Source: Reclinomonas americana ATCC 50394
Taxonomy: Eukaryota > Jakobida > Jakobea > Jakobida
NCBI GenBank assembly: GCA_048213135.1
Contig: PS015559.1
Location: forward strand, 1 to 52,798
DNA length: 52,798 nucleotides
Reading direction: 5' to 3'
The translations under genes and the position numbers were made by a program. Below, piece by piece: positions 11,005 through 26,168 of the stretch (positions are counted from its first letter, which is position 1; each line of letters begins with the position of its first letter). The notes below the pieces were generated by a model. The model did no database searches. It was not told the origin of the DNA and saw only the letters and a list, made by a program, of their open reading frames with translations.

Positions 11005-13148
11005 ATGTGGTCGATCTTCACTGGTCGCTTCTGGGCCACGTGGCGCAAGCGCTTCTGTGAGCCAGAGACGCGTCGCGAGTATTGGGTTCCGTAACAACAC
11101 CCACACAAGAGAGAGAGTGAGAGAGTGTGATGCTCATCTCCTTTGTTGTTGTTGCTTGTGTGTGCTTATGTGTGCAGGCGATTGAGGGCCACCGCATCAT
11201 CTTCATTTTGCTCTATGTCGCCGGCAACATGGCTGTGTTGCGTTTCTCTCACACACACGCGCACTTGCACACACGCACGCACTTTCTTCTTCACTCTGTT
11301 CTCTCTCTCTCTTTCACACACACACTCTCTCACACACACAACATGCATGCATCACTGTGAGAGCGTCGTTACCGTCCGCATCATGATTGCGCGGACAATA
11401 AGATTCTCCTCTCACTCTCTCTCTCTCTGTGCGTATGTCTCACAGTGGCGCAGTGTGGTTGTACTGTTGCGTCCGTTTGTGTGAACGCTCGTGCGCGAAC
11501 ATGCAGTTGAGCCAACTCACGCTTGTGAATGTATGTTTTGTGTATGGTGTGCTTTTGGTGTGCTTTTGGTGTACTTTTGGTACGTGTTTGGTATGCTTCT
11601 CGTGTGTTTTGTTGTGTTTGTGCAGATTACTGGGCTGCCCCTCCGTGGATCAAGGTTGCTCGGTGAGTGCGACTCGGTGCTTTTTGTTGTTGCTGTTGTT
11701 GCTTCTGTGCTCACGTGTTGTGCAGTTTCTTTGGAGGCATGTTAAATCTCAACTGCGCGGCGATTCTGTTCGGTGTCATGCGAACCTTCTTGTCATGGTA
11801 TATTCCCCCATGCATTTTTCTATTCCGTGTGTGTTTTGTGTGTGTGACTGATGTGTGTGCGCGCAGGCTACGCACGATTCGCATTTCGTCGTTTATTGAC
11901 CTGGATGTGAATATCGAGTTCCACATCAAGGTCGCGTACTGGATCGCCATTTGTGGCGCGGCTCACGGGTAGCGTGCTGTGTCTTTCTCTCCTTCCGTTT
12001 CCCCCCTGCTAATTACGGTCTCTCCTTCTTGTCGATGCAGCATGGCGCACTATTTTAACTATGTTGCGTGACGGTGGCCTCCATCCCAGTCGCACACACA
12101 CTCGCGACTGACTTTTGTTGTTGCTGATTGTTTTTTATGCAGTCGTGCTGCTCGCCGCTGTACAACCCCGCAAGTTCAGCTGTTGTGCTCCGCTGTCGTT
12201 CACGACCTGACTCGACTCACTCACTGTTTTTTCTGTTGTGCCGTCAGGTCCGATTTACAGCCCCGCCGATGCGTCGTGGACCAATCGTTTTGGTGTGACG
12301 GGCGAACTGCTGGTGATTGTCATGGTGCCAATGTACGCCGCCGCGCACTCGGGATACCGCCAGACGCACAATTTCAGCGTCTTCTGGGTCGTGCATCACC
12401 TGTTTATCGCCTTTTATGTGCTGCTGTTGGTGCATGGTTCGTGCTGATTGAGAAGTATCTGTGTGTGTCTCTCTCCATTCGCGTTGCTCACTTGTGCCCT
12501 CCGCTCGCACAGGCCGCAACTTTTGGCACTGGTTCATTGGCCCCGGCACCCTGTACGTCATTGAACGCATCCTGCGCATCTTCCGCGGTCACGTCAAGAC
12601 GTCAGTGGTGGAGGTTCGACTGTGTTAGTTATTCCACCTGTTGTTTCTCGTCGACTGATCTAAGTATCCTACCGCAGGTCCGCTATCTCCCCTCCAATGT
12701 GATCCACGTCATTCTGCAAAAGGAGGGCTTCAAGTCCAAGTCTGGCCAGTACGCCTTTATCAACTGCAACGCCATCAGCTACCACGAGTGGCATCCGTTT
12801 ACCATCACCTCGTGCCCCGACGATCAGTACCTCGAGTTCCACATTCGTTGCGTCGGTGACTGGACCCGAGCGCTTGCGGAGCACATGAACCCCGATCGCA
12901 AGCAGGTCGTCCACTTTACGCCAGTTCCGTTGCTCCATCACTCTACTCGCTGTGTGCGTCGCTCGTGTCAGCTCACATTGATGGGCGTCAGGAAAAATCG
13001 CCGCTCATGATGATTGATGGACCGTTTGGAGCGCCGGCCGAGCATTTCTGGGCGTATGACTACCTCGTGTTGATTGGTGCCGGTGAGTGCAGTGATGTGT
13101 GCACCGAGTTCAATGTGTGTGTACCCCCACCCAATCTTTGTTCCCTTC
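11005..13148 (+). CDS. NADPH oxidase (gp91phox/NOX type), 3' end in gap
   Basis: Membrane flavocytochrome that passes electrons from NADPH through FAD and two hemes to oxygen, making superoxide. The ATG at 11005 starts MWSIFTGRFWATWRKRF; I see no EF-hands. The spliced reading then gives AIEGHRIIFILLYVAGNMAV, YWAAPPWIKVARFFGGMLN (cf. family N-terminus), LRTIRISSFIDLDVNIEFHI and YWIAICGAAHGMAHYFNY, then NFSVFWVVHHLFIAFYVLLL. Two His pairs in these helices fit the two b-type hemes. The FAD motif HPFTITSCPDDQYLE and the start of the NADPH domain, DGPFGAPAEHFWAYDY followed by LVLIGAG, end at the gap. At least eight short introns are present; donors at about 11237 and 12063 are GTTGCGT. The first exon join (after EYW) is uncertain. 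The C-terminal NADPH-binding part should lie in the gap. Confidence 0.9.
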
Positions 13149-13562
13149 NNNNNNNNNNNNNNNNNNNNNNNNNNNNNNNNNNNNNNNNNNNNNNNNNNNN
13201 NNNNNNNNNNNNNNNNNNNNNNNNNNNNNNNNNNNNNNNNNNNNNNNNNNNNNNNNNNNNNNNNNNNNNNNNNNNNNNNNNNNNNNNNNNNNNNNNNNNN
13301 NNNNNNNNNNNNNNNNNNNNNNNNNNNNNNNNNNNNNNNNNNNNNNNNNNNNNNNNNNNNNNNNNNNNNNNNNNNNNNNNNNNNNNNNNNNNNNNNNNNN
13401 NNNNNNNNNNNNNNNNNNNNNNNNNNNNNNNNNNNNNNNNNNNNNNNNNNNNNNNNNNNNNNNNNNNNNNNNNNNNNNNNNNNNNNNNNNNNNNNNNNNN
13501 NNNNNNNNNNNNNNNNNNNNNNNNNNNNNNNNNNNNNNNNNNNNNNNNNNNNNNNNNNNNNN
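13149..13562. other. Assembly gap (414 N)
   Basis: Hides the 3' end of the NADPH oxidase and the 3' end of the convergent minus-strand gene. The true length is probably larger than the N count, since both ends must fit. Confidence 0.95.
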
Positions 13563-17781
<4,219 letters not shown>

Positions 17782-18964
17782 GAGGGCGATGTGCGCGAGA
17801 CAGCGAGGGTGATGTGATGGGTGAGCGATGGGCGTTGGTCCAGCACTTCGGACGATGAAATTTACGCCAGTATATTGCACTTCGCGAGAATGACAGCACC
17901 GACAAGCAACAGCAGCTGTCTTGCTGATGGAGTCCAACGATGTCCAGAGCATTGATCGACACAAACACAAGACTTGAGGGCAGGGAGACGTTTGCTTGCG
18001 TCCGCTCTCGCAATCGCGATCGGAATTCGAACTTCACCGCAGCGCATGCGCAGCGTACTCTTGGCTGAACAGCCTTGCCGCACTTGCAGATAGAATCGGT
18101 TGCACCACGGCACATCGAATATTCCCGAGACAGCAAGCAAGTGCAAAGCCGGCCGCTGCGCGGGTCCAACTTCGCAGCTGCATGCGCATGCGGGTGTGGA
18201 TCCGGATCCTTGATTCCGAAGCAATTCCGCAGGCAAAGCAGCGGATTTGTTGTTGCAGAGCGGTGTTGCCGGCTTGATTACCTGATGAAACGTACCGCTG
18301 TGGAGTGCTTGGTTGTGCACGTGGATCTGATTTCACCGGTGGTCGACACAATCCGCGTGGCGCCTTGTGCATGCACGCGCGCATGCATGCATATGCATGA
18401 TTCGAATTCGGTTCAAGAAGTATTGTCTATCTCTTCTTCCTCCACTTCCCACCACCGCCTACGTTGTGCGCAATTACCGGCCTTTGCCCAGCAACTTCCA
18501 CTCCACTCGCTGCTTTCGGTGAGTGATTTGAGCTCGAATTAAACTTGCACTCAAGAAAATTTCCTCTTTGGGATGCTGGCGTGGTGCGCACGTGCATGTG
18601 CACAATTGATTAACATGTTTCTCCGCCCTCCATCACCCCCGCTCTCTTCCATGCACACACAACAGCACATGCCCGTGGAGCATGTGGGCGTTGCCTCTTC
18701 CGGCACTCGGTTGGCGGCGATGTGCTTCAATTTGATCTCGGCGTGTCTCAAGAACACGGCCGAATCGGGAGAGACGTGTGCAAGTTTGTCTTTTTATCTC
18801 GCTCTGAGAGCCAAGGTAAAGTGACGCGCCTCCCTCTCCCTCCCACTCTCACACATGTGCACTCGTTGCACTTCTCTGTGTGTTGGTCAACCATGTCATG
18901 CATGCATGCTCATCTGTGTGCATGACGCAGAAAGTTCTTCAGACTTTTTACGACGGCGACGCTC
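17782..18964. other. Intergenic region of divergent genes, with possible unassigned exons
   Basis: This spacer separates the start of the minus-strand gene (17781) from the metalloprotease start (18965). Near 18368-18412 there is a dense cluster of CATGCA/TGCATG words, with a second cluster near 18895-18925. A plus-strand stretch at about 18670-18805 reads as plausible protein (VGVASSGTRLAAMCFNLISA), ends at a possible donor GTAAAG, and could join an acceptor at about 18929. I do not recognise it, and its downstream reading overlaps the metalloprotease signal peptide in another frame. It may be a small gene, an upstream exon, or chance. Confidence 0.35.
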
Positions 18965-21900
18965 ATGAGCCCCTCTGCAACAACTCGACACTACACCCGC
19001 TTCACTGCGCCAACGCTTATTGTCGTGGCTGTGGCGCTGGTACTACTGCTGTGCACAGCCAGCGGTCATGAAGGTTCGAACTCGAACATCGCCACTCCCC
19101 ATACATGTCAAAGCGCTCGCTTTCCCGCTCTGTCTCCGTCTCTCTCTCTCTCCCACACACCCTCTCTTCACACGCATGCACACGCATCTGCCTCCTCCCA
19201 CTCTCCTCCTCTCCACCGACTCTTGACTATGCAAGATTCGACACTGTTGGTGGTGATGCTCATGCATGAATGCACACAGAGACCAGCAATGCCGCAGTGC
19301 ATACACTGCGCGCGCCCATGCCCTGCTTCGCCCCTGGCACACCAGAATCCAAGGTCATCGAGATGACCAAGTTTCTGGCGGAGCGCCACGCCGGCGGCTT
19401 CCACACCGACAACCAGCAATTTGACACACGTGCGGATGTGAGCACGTACCGGTGGACTACTACCGCCACCAACGGCTCCAACATTCCGCAAGGAAAGCGC
19501 ATCACGCTGACGTACTCATTTGTGCCTGGTATGTCAAATCACAGTGCACATTGCGACATGCATACTGTGGTGTCTCACTGAACTCCGCCCTCCGCGCAGA
19601 CGGCGTTTCTACGGGCGGTCAGACCAACGAGCTGTTTGCTCGTTTCAACGCGATGTACGGCTCGCCCGACGTGTGGCAGAAGGTCTTCCGGGAGGCCTTT
19701 GCCATGTGGTCGTCGAAAACGGCCGTGAATTATGTGTACGAGCCCAACGATGACGGCGCTGCGTGGCCGGGCACGGCTGGCAAGCTGGGCGTGCGCGGCG
19801 ACATCCGCATCGCTGCAGCAGTTGCGTCTCACGCCGCCCTCCTATCCGCGTACGACCATGTGTGCTCACTTTGGCGCTGCACAGTACATTGACGGCTCGG
19901 GCGGCACACTGGCCTACAACTACTACCCCACGAACGGTGACATGCTGATTGACAGCCAAGACGATTGGTTCGTCAGCAGCAGTGCCACGGCGCACAACTA
20001 TCGCGGACTGCGCAACTGCATCATGCACGAACACGGCCATGGACTGGGGTTGCGTGACTGTGTGATTGTCTTGGATCACTCTCCTCTCTTCTGTGCTTCT
20101 CACGCGTCGTCACGCATGGTCACGATGTGCAGACTCGGTCACGCGTGCCCAGCAGACGACACCAAGTTGATGGAGGTGTGTGCAACCTGAAGCCGTTCTT
20201 TTCTGCATGTCACCGGCTCATTGTCTCCCGTCCAGCCGTACATTTCCACGGCCTTTGACGGTCCTCAGTTGGACGACACACTTGGCGCGCAGCGGCAGTA
20301 CGGTGACCCGAATGGTGCGTCACGTAACCGCTGCGTCTCCACGCACGCACTGCGCTGCACTTCACACTCACTTGCTCTCTGGCTGCAGAGGACAACGACA
20401 CGCCCGCCACGGCCACCTCGCTCGGTGCGTTGGTGCGCAGCACAACACCGACTGTCATCACCGGCAGCATTGACGTGCCTGCCGACGTGGACTACTTCAA
20501 GTTCACCACGTTTGCGGAGCTGGCCACCATCCGCCTCTCGCCGCCGGGTGTCGCGCCGTATCTGTTCGCGGTGCAGAGCGGCTCGTGCCCGTCTGGATCG
20601 CCGTACGACCCGAACAATCATCTGAACCTCGGTTTCAGCGTGCTCGGACCCGATGGTGTCACGCAGCTGGCGCTGGTCAACGGCAACCCTGCCGGCACTG
20701 CTGAGTTGCTGACCGAGTTTTTGCTGCCTGGCGGTGGCGGACCGTACTACATTCGTGTGTTCACGGATCCCACTGTGGCCTCCGACATTCAGATGTACAC
20801 GCTGTCGTTGACGCTGTCTAACAGTTGCGTACGCAGTCTGTGTTGCACTCTACAGATTCTTCTGTGCTCACTGCAGTGCGGTTTGCATCACAGTCAACCA
20901 CTGTGTCGGTGTGACGTGCGCCACGGACAACTACTGCAATCCCGACACGGGCATGTGGTGCGTGCACACACACAGAGTGTAATAGCTGTTTCTTTGTGTT
21001 GATGGTTTCTCTTGTATCCCATCAGCTTGCCTTGCCAATGCATCAAGAACAACACGGTGCAATGCAGCGCCACTGGAGAGTGTCAGTGCAAGTTCGGATG
21101 GGAGGGCATCGACTGCGGCACGGTGACGACGGCGTTCTGCAAGAGCACCGCCAGTGGGTTGCAGGCGTACCTCAAGCTCGATGGCGATCTGACAGCGGCG
21201 GGCACGACCACGGTGTCGGGATCAGTTGCTGCACTCGGCACCGCCACGGCGCGCTACACGGCTGGGCGCTTTGGCCAGGCTGCTGCGTTCCGCAACGCCA
21301 AGGCATCGTCGGCAGCCACGGCCGACTGGGCCATCACGCTCGGCACAAATCTCGCCGATGCGTACCGGCTCGGTGGCGGGTTCACCGTATCGGCGTGGGT
21401 GCGCACCACGCTGACGGTAGACTCGGCCATTATCTCCAACAAGAGCTGGGACTCTGGTTCCAACACTGGTTGGGCGTTTAACTCCAAGAATGTCGCCTTT
21501 GCCAACGCTCGTGCCTCTGGCATGACCCGTGTCGACCTTGGTGCCGAGTCACGCGACGGCCAGTGGCATCACTTGGTGCTGACTGCTGACCGTGCGGCCA
21601 ATCTCGTGACGGCATACCGCGATGGCGTGAGTGTCGGCACTGGTGCGATCGGAACTGTCGGGACCGAGTGGCTTGACAGCACCAGCAACTACTCGACGTT
21701 CCTTGGCGCCGACGGTCGCGGATACTGGGGAACCAACGCCGACGTCGACGACTTTGCCGTGTGGTCACGTCCGCTTTCGGCCTCTGAGGTCTCGTGTCTG
21801 GCGCAGCAAGGAGCGCTTGGCAAGTCGTTGGAAGGTTTGTGCACGAGTTTGCTTGTCGATGTTCATCCACTCATTCGCTCACACATCGCCGTCTTCCACG

Positions 21901-24900
21901 TCACTTCATAGCCGCTGCTGGGCTGACTGGTGGCAGTTGCGTGCCGAAGTTGTGAGCCTTGTTCATACGTTCGTTTGTGTCTCACATTTGCAGCGTTGCG
22001 CAGCCAACACGTGTGCCAATTTGTCTTGCCCGACGAACTCGTACTGCAACGCCAACACCGTAACTTGGTACGTGTGATCGATGCATGCGTCGCACTTGGC
22101 CGCCACTGCAGCTGACTGTCGACTGTGCCACTTTCAGTGTTCCGTGCCAGTGCACGTTGGCAAACACGGCTTCGTGCTCGAGCACCGGCCAGNNNNNNNN
22201 NNNNNNNNNNNNTGTGTGTGCAAGGCTGGTTACGGCGGCATCGACTGCAGCCAGCCGACGTCGTGCTCTGTGGTGACATGTCCCGCCAACTCGTACTGCA
22301 ACTCGAGCACGATTACTTGGTGCGTTGTATTTGTGCAGTGCTTCGTGTGCCAATCACCTCGTTGACGTTGCTGACCATGGCGCAGCGTCCCGTGCCAGTG
22401 CAACTCGACCAACACGGCCTCATGCTCCAGTACCGGCCAATGTGTGTGCAAGACTGGTTATGGCGGCAGCGACTGCAGCCAGCCGACGTCGTGCTCTGTG
22501 GTGACGTGCCCGACCAACTCGTACTGCAACCCGACCACGTTTGCCTGCACCGCTTGCAACTGCGTGGCGGCCAACACGACCTCATGCTCCAGCACCGGTC
22601 AGTGCGTGTGCAAGACCGGCTTCGGCGGCGCCGATTGCAGCCAGTCGATCTCGTGCTCCACGATAACGTGCCCGACCAACTCGTACTGCAATCCGACCAC
22701 CATTTCGTGCACCGCTTGCAACTGCGTGGCGGCCAACACGGCGTCATGCTCCAGCACTGGTCAGTGTGTGTGCAAGACTGGCTTCGGCGGCGCCGACTGC
22801 AGCCAGCCAACGACGTGTTCTGTGGTGACGTGCACGACCAACTCGTACTGCAACCCGACTACCTTCGCCTGCACGACATGCAACTGCGTCGCCGCCAACA
22901 CGGCCTCATGCTCCAGCACTGGCCAGTGCATGTGCAAGACTGGCTACGGCGGCACCGATTGCAGCCAGCCGACGTCGTGCTCTGTGGTGGCGTGCCCGAC
23001 CAACTCGTACTGCAACCCGACACCTTTGCTTGCACGGCATGCAACTGCGTCGCCACCAATACTGCTTCGTGTTCCAGCGGCCAGTGTACCTGCAAGACTG
23101 GTTTCGGAGGCGCCGACTGCAGCCAGCCAACGACGTGTTCTGTGGTGACGTGCCCGACCAACTCGTACTGCAACCCGACTACCTTTGCTTGCACGGCATG
23201 CAACTGCGTTGCCGCCAACACGGCGTCATGCTCCAGCACTGGTCAGTGCGTGTGCAAGACTNNNNNNNNNNNNNNNNNNNNNNNNNNNNNNNNNNNNNNN
23301 NNNNNNNNNNNNNNNNNNNNNNNNNNNNNNNNNNNNNNNNNNNNNNNNNNNNNNNNNNNNNNNNNNNNNNNNNNNNNNNNNNNNNNNNNNNNNNNNNNNN
23401 NNNNNNNNNNNNNNNNNNNNNNNNNGTGTGCAAGCCTGGCTTCACTGGCTCCCGATGCGACACGGTGTCGACCGTCACGTGCCCGAGCGCAGGCACCGGC
23501 TTGCGTGCATACCTCAAGTTCGACGGCAACCTGGCCGCCGGCCCCACCACCACCCTGGCGGGCGCTATCGCTCCCAACGGCACTGGCTCTGCGCGATACA
23601 TTGCTGGCCCGTTCGGTCAGGCCGCCTCGTTCCGCAACACTGCCAGCTCCTCGAATTACGCCAACGACTGGGCGGTGACATTCGGCACCAGCTTGGCCTC
23701 GGTGTACCGCACCGAGGTGGCCGGCTTCACAGTGGGCGCGTGGGTTCGCACCACGTCCACCAACGACTCCACATTCTTCTCCAACAAGGACTGGTACTCG
23801 GGCGCGAATACCGGCTGGGTGTTCAGCACATCGTACGCCACATTCCTCAACTCTCGTGCCTCTGGCAAGTCGCGTATCGACATTGGTGCCGAGGTTCGCG
23901 ACGGACAGTGGCACTATGTTGTGGCAACATTCGACCGTGCGGCGAATCGCGTGACAGCGTACCGCGACGGCGTGAATGTGGGTACTGGTGCAATCGGCAG
24001 CACCGGCACCGAATGGCTGGACAGCACCAACAACTACTCGACCTTTATCGGTGCCGATGGTCGTGGTGTGTACGGCGCCATGGCCGATGTGGACGACTTT
24101 GCGGTGTGGGCTCGGCCGCTGACGGCGGCTGAGGTGTCGTGCCTGTACACTCAGGGCGCGGCGGGTCGGTCGCTGGAGAGTTTCGTAGCATTGCATGTTT
24201 TGCCTGCTTCACCGAATTGTTGGTGACTAACATCAATGTCGTTTCATCTTCTTCTTGTGTCCTCCAGTTGCTGCTGGCCTTGCAGCGCCAACCTGCTCGG
24301 GCATCACATGCCCCGCCAACACGTACTGCAGCGCGAGCACTGTGACTTGTGTGGCTTGCAACTGCGTCACCGCCAACACGACCTCGTGCTCCAGCACTGG
24401 TCAGTGCGTGTGCAAGGCTGGCTTCACCGGTGCACGATGCGACACGGTGTCGGCCATCACGTGCCCGAGCGCAGGCACCGGCTTGCGTGCATACCTCAAG
24501 TTCGACGGCAACCTGGCCGCCGGCCCCGCCACCACCCTGGCGGGCGCTATCGCTCCCAACGGCACTGGTTCCGCGCGATACATCGCTGGTCGGTTCGGTC
24601 AAGCCGCCTCGTTCCGCAACACTGCCAGCTATTCGAATTACGCCAACGACTGGGCAGTGACATTCGGCACCAGCTTGGCCCCGGTGTTCCGCACCGAAGT
24701 GGCCGGCTTCACCGTGGGCGCCTGGATTCGAACCACGTCCACCATTGATTCGGCGCTGTTCTCCAACAAGGACTGGTACTCTGGTGCGAATACTGGCTGG
24801 ATCTTCAGCACATCGTACGCCACATTCCTCAACTCTCGTGCCTCTGGCATGCCGCGTATCGACATTGGTGCCGAGGTTCGCGACGGACAGTGGCACTACG

Positions 24901-25181
24901 TTGTGGCGACATTCGACCGTGCGGCGAATCGCGTGACAGCGTACCGCGACGGCGTGAATGTGGGCACTGGTGCGATCGGCAACACCGGCACCGAGTGGCT
25001 GGACAGCACCAACAACTATTCGACTTTTATCGGTGCCGATGGTCGTGGTGTGTACAGCGCCTCGGCCGATGTGGACGACTTTGCGGTGTGGGCTCGGCCG
25101 CTGACGGCGGCTGAGGTGTCGTGCCTGTACACTCAGGGCGCGGCGGGTCGATCTCTCGAGGTCGCCGCTGGCTTGGTTTAA
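18965..25181 (+). CDS. Secreted M10-like metalloprotease with PPC-like, EGF-like and LamG-like domains
   Basis: The ATG at 18965 opens a clear signal peptide (hydrophobic core LIVVAVALVLLLCTASG). The protease domain (exons 19282-20320) resembles matrixins: DIRIAAA|YIDGSGGTLAYNYYP, then the zinc motif HEHGHGLGLGH, complete only after removing the intron 20049-20132, and a Met-turn KLM. A PMPCFAPG segment near the N-terminus might act as a cysteine switch. A PPC-like beta domain (about 20390-20820, with DVPADVDYFKFTT) follows. Then come Cys-rich EGF-like units, a LamG/concanavalin-like domain (21140-21830), a tandem EGF-like array (22000-23430) and two nearly identical LamG-like domains (23480-24178 and 24460-25160) with another EGF-like unit between them. 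Each LamG domain holds a VDDFAVW motif near its end. The stop is 25179-25181, with no membrane anchor. The protein exceeds 1,500 residues and is probably extracellular. Two gaps and an apparent one-base deletion near 23021 affect the repeat region. Confidence 0.88.
22193..22212. other. Short placeholder gap (20 N)
   Basis: Twenty N between two halves of an EGF-like unit; the size is probably nominal. Confidence 0.97.
22415..23261 (+). repeat. Tandem 162-bp coding repeat (54-residue EGF-like unit)
   Basis: The landmark TGCAAGAC recurs at 22447, 22609, 22771, 22933, 23091 and 23253: spacings of 162, 162, 162, 158 and 162 bp. Each unit encodes CxxVTCPTNSYCNPTTFAC-type sequence followed by CNCVAANTASCSSTGQC and CKTGFGGADC, with evenly placed cysteines. 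The 158-bp unit lacks one codon in the CSSTGQ region and one further base near 23021. The array runs into the gap at 23262, so the copy number is a minimum. Confidence 0.95.
23262..23425. other. Assembly gap (164 N) in the EGF-like array
   Basis: About one repeat unit long; the true size may be larger because repeats tend to collapse. Confidence 0.97.
23460..25160 (+). repeat. Duplicated LamG-like domain with preceding EGF-like unit
   Basis: The segment from CPSAGTGLRAYLKFDGNL to the VDDFAVWARPLTAAEVSC end is present at about 23478-24178 and again at about 24460-25160 with very few differences. A more diverged copy is at 21140-21830. The first two are separated by an intron at about 24180-24268 and one EGF-like unit, so the duplicated module is about 985 bp. 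Near identity at the DNA level implies recent duplication or gene conversion. Confidence 0.9.
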
Positions 25182-25274
25182 CGAGATCGGCATGACCACG
25201 ATGTAAAAAGTGTAAAGACGACAGCAACTAATTGTTTCATGGAAGAATTATCATCTCCACAACATCGTACTCTG

Positions 25275-25946
25275 TCAGAGAGCGGAGACGTTGAACGCTT
25301 GCACCATGGCGTGGATGCCGGCGGCAAACGTCACGGACAAGCCCATGACATACGAGATGCTCCGCCACGGTTGCAACTGCAGCGCAAAAGCGAACGAGTG
25401 TGCAAAACGCGCGACAGTGAAGATGATGTAGTAGGCCACGTGCGCCGAAGCCGATGAGTCGGCGTTGCTGGTGATGTACAGCAGGATTGCGATGAGGAGG
25501 AAGATGGGGATGTTCTCCAGGTCGTTCCGATGCATCGCTTGAGCGCGGTCCACCTTTGACGAGATGCTGGCAGCGGGAGCCGCTCCACTGCCCACGCGAC
25601 CGTACGCGGTCGCCGGGTTCGAGTCGCCTCCACCGGGAACGAGAGCCTCGTTGCGAGTGGCCGTCGATGCATTGCGTGCGTCCTTCGCCAATGCATTCCT
25701 GGTGAGCAGGCTGCAGAGGAGTGCAAGGCAACGAAAGAGCGCAGACTCACCTCCGGTGCCGCTGGTCGTCCCTCAGAGCGACGAGCGACGCCCGTGTAGA
25801 TGCCGACGCCAAACATCTGCACACGAACTTTGTCAGGCAGACAGGGAGGCGCGTCACATGCACGCTGCGAGGCACAGTACCTTTACGAAGAGCAAGAAGG
25901 TGCACACGGTGAGCGTGCGGATGTCGAGTTGGATGTCGAATGTCAT
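25275..25946 (-). CDS. MAPEG-family membrane protein, copy 1 (microsomal glutathione transferase / PGE synthase-like)
   Basis: Three exons: the ATG at 25944-25946 (MTFDIQLDIRTLTVCTFLLF), exon 2 near 25822-25752 (MFGVGIYTGVARRSEGRPAA), and a last exon from about 25698 to the stop at 25275. The last exon carries the MAPEG signature HRNDLENIPIFLLIAILLY, then ARFAHSFAFALQLQPWRS and a final hydrophobic helix. This pattern (E-N-x-P-F helix, R-x-x-H, hydrophobic C-terminal helix) fits MGST1/mPGES-1-type trimeric membrane enzymes that use glutathione, with four helices expected. A Ser/Ala/Gly-rich loop of about 45 residues precedes the signature. The same exon plan and loop type occur in the neighbouring copy at 26169-26899, so the pair is a tandem duplication. 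The substrate cannot be predicted. Confidence 0.85.
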
Positions 25947-26168
25947 GTGTGGTGTGTGCGCTCTCTCACTTGGTGTTTATTGTTGTTTCTCGGAGTTCGA
26001 TGTCGGAACTTGTCTCGCACTGACTGCAGGGTCTCGGCGACGTTGCCAGAGACTGACCAAGGTCGTAGAATCGAGAGGTTTATGATATTAACTCGCGAGG
26101 AAGGTGAGAAGGCCGGCGCCACGCGCAAGTGCACGTGGCCATGGAGAGAGAGAGCGTTGCGGAGAAGT

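Noticed and set aside
11491-11610. Val/Leu/Phe-rich frame over GTGTGCTTTTGGTGT repeats as a membrane protein
   Set aside because: It is a T/G-rich intron of the NADPH oxidase; the neighbouring exon frame (YWAAPPWIKVAR) is clear.
22415-23261. Evenly spaced repeats that could look like a CRISPR array
   Set aside because: Units are 162 bp, contiguous, and encode 54-residue Cys-rich EGF-like modules; the organism is a eukaryote.
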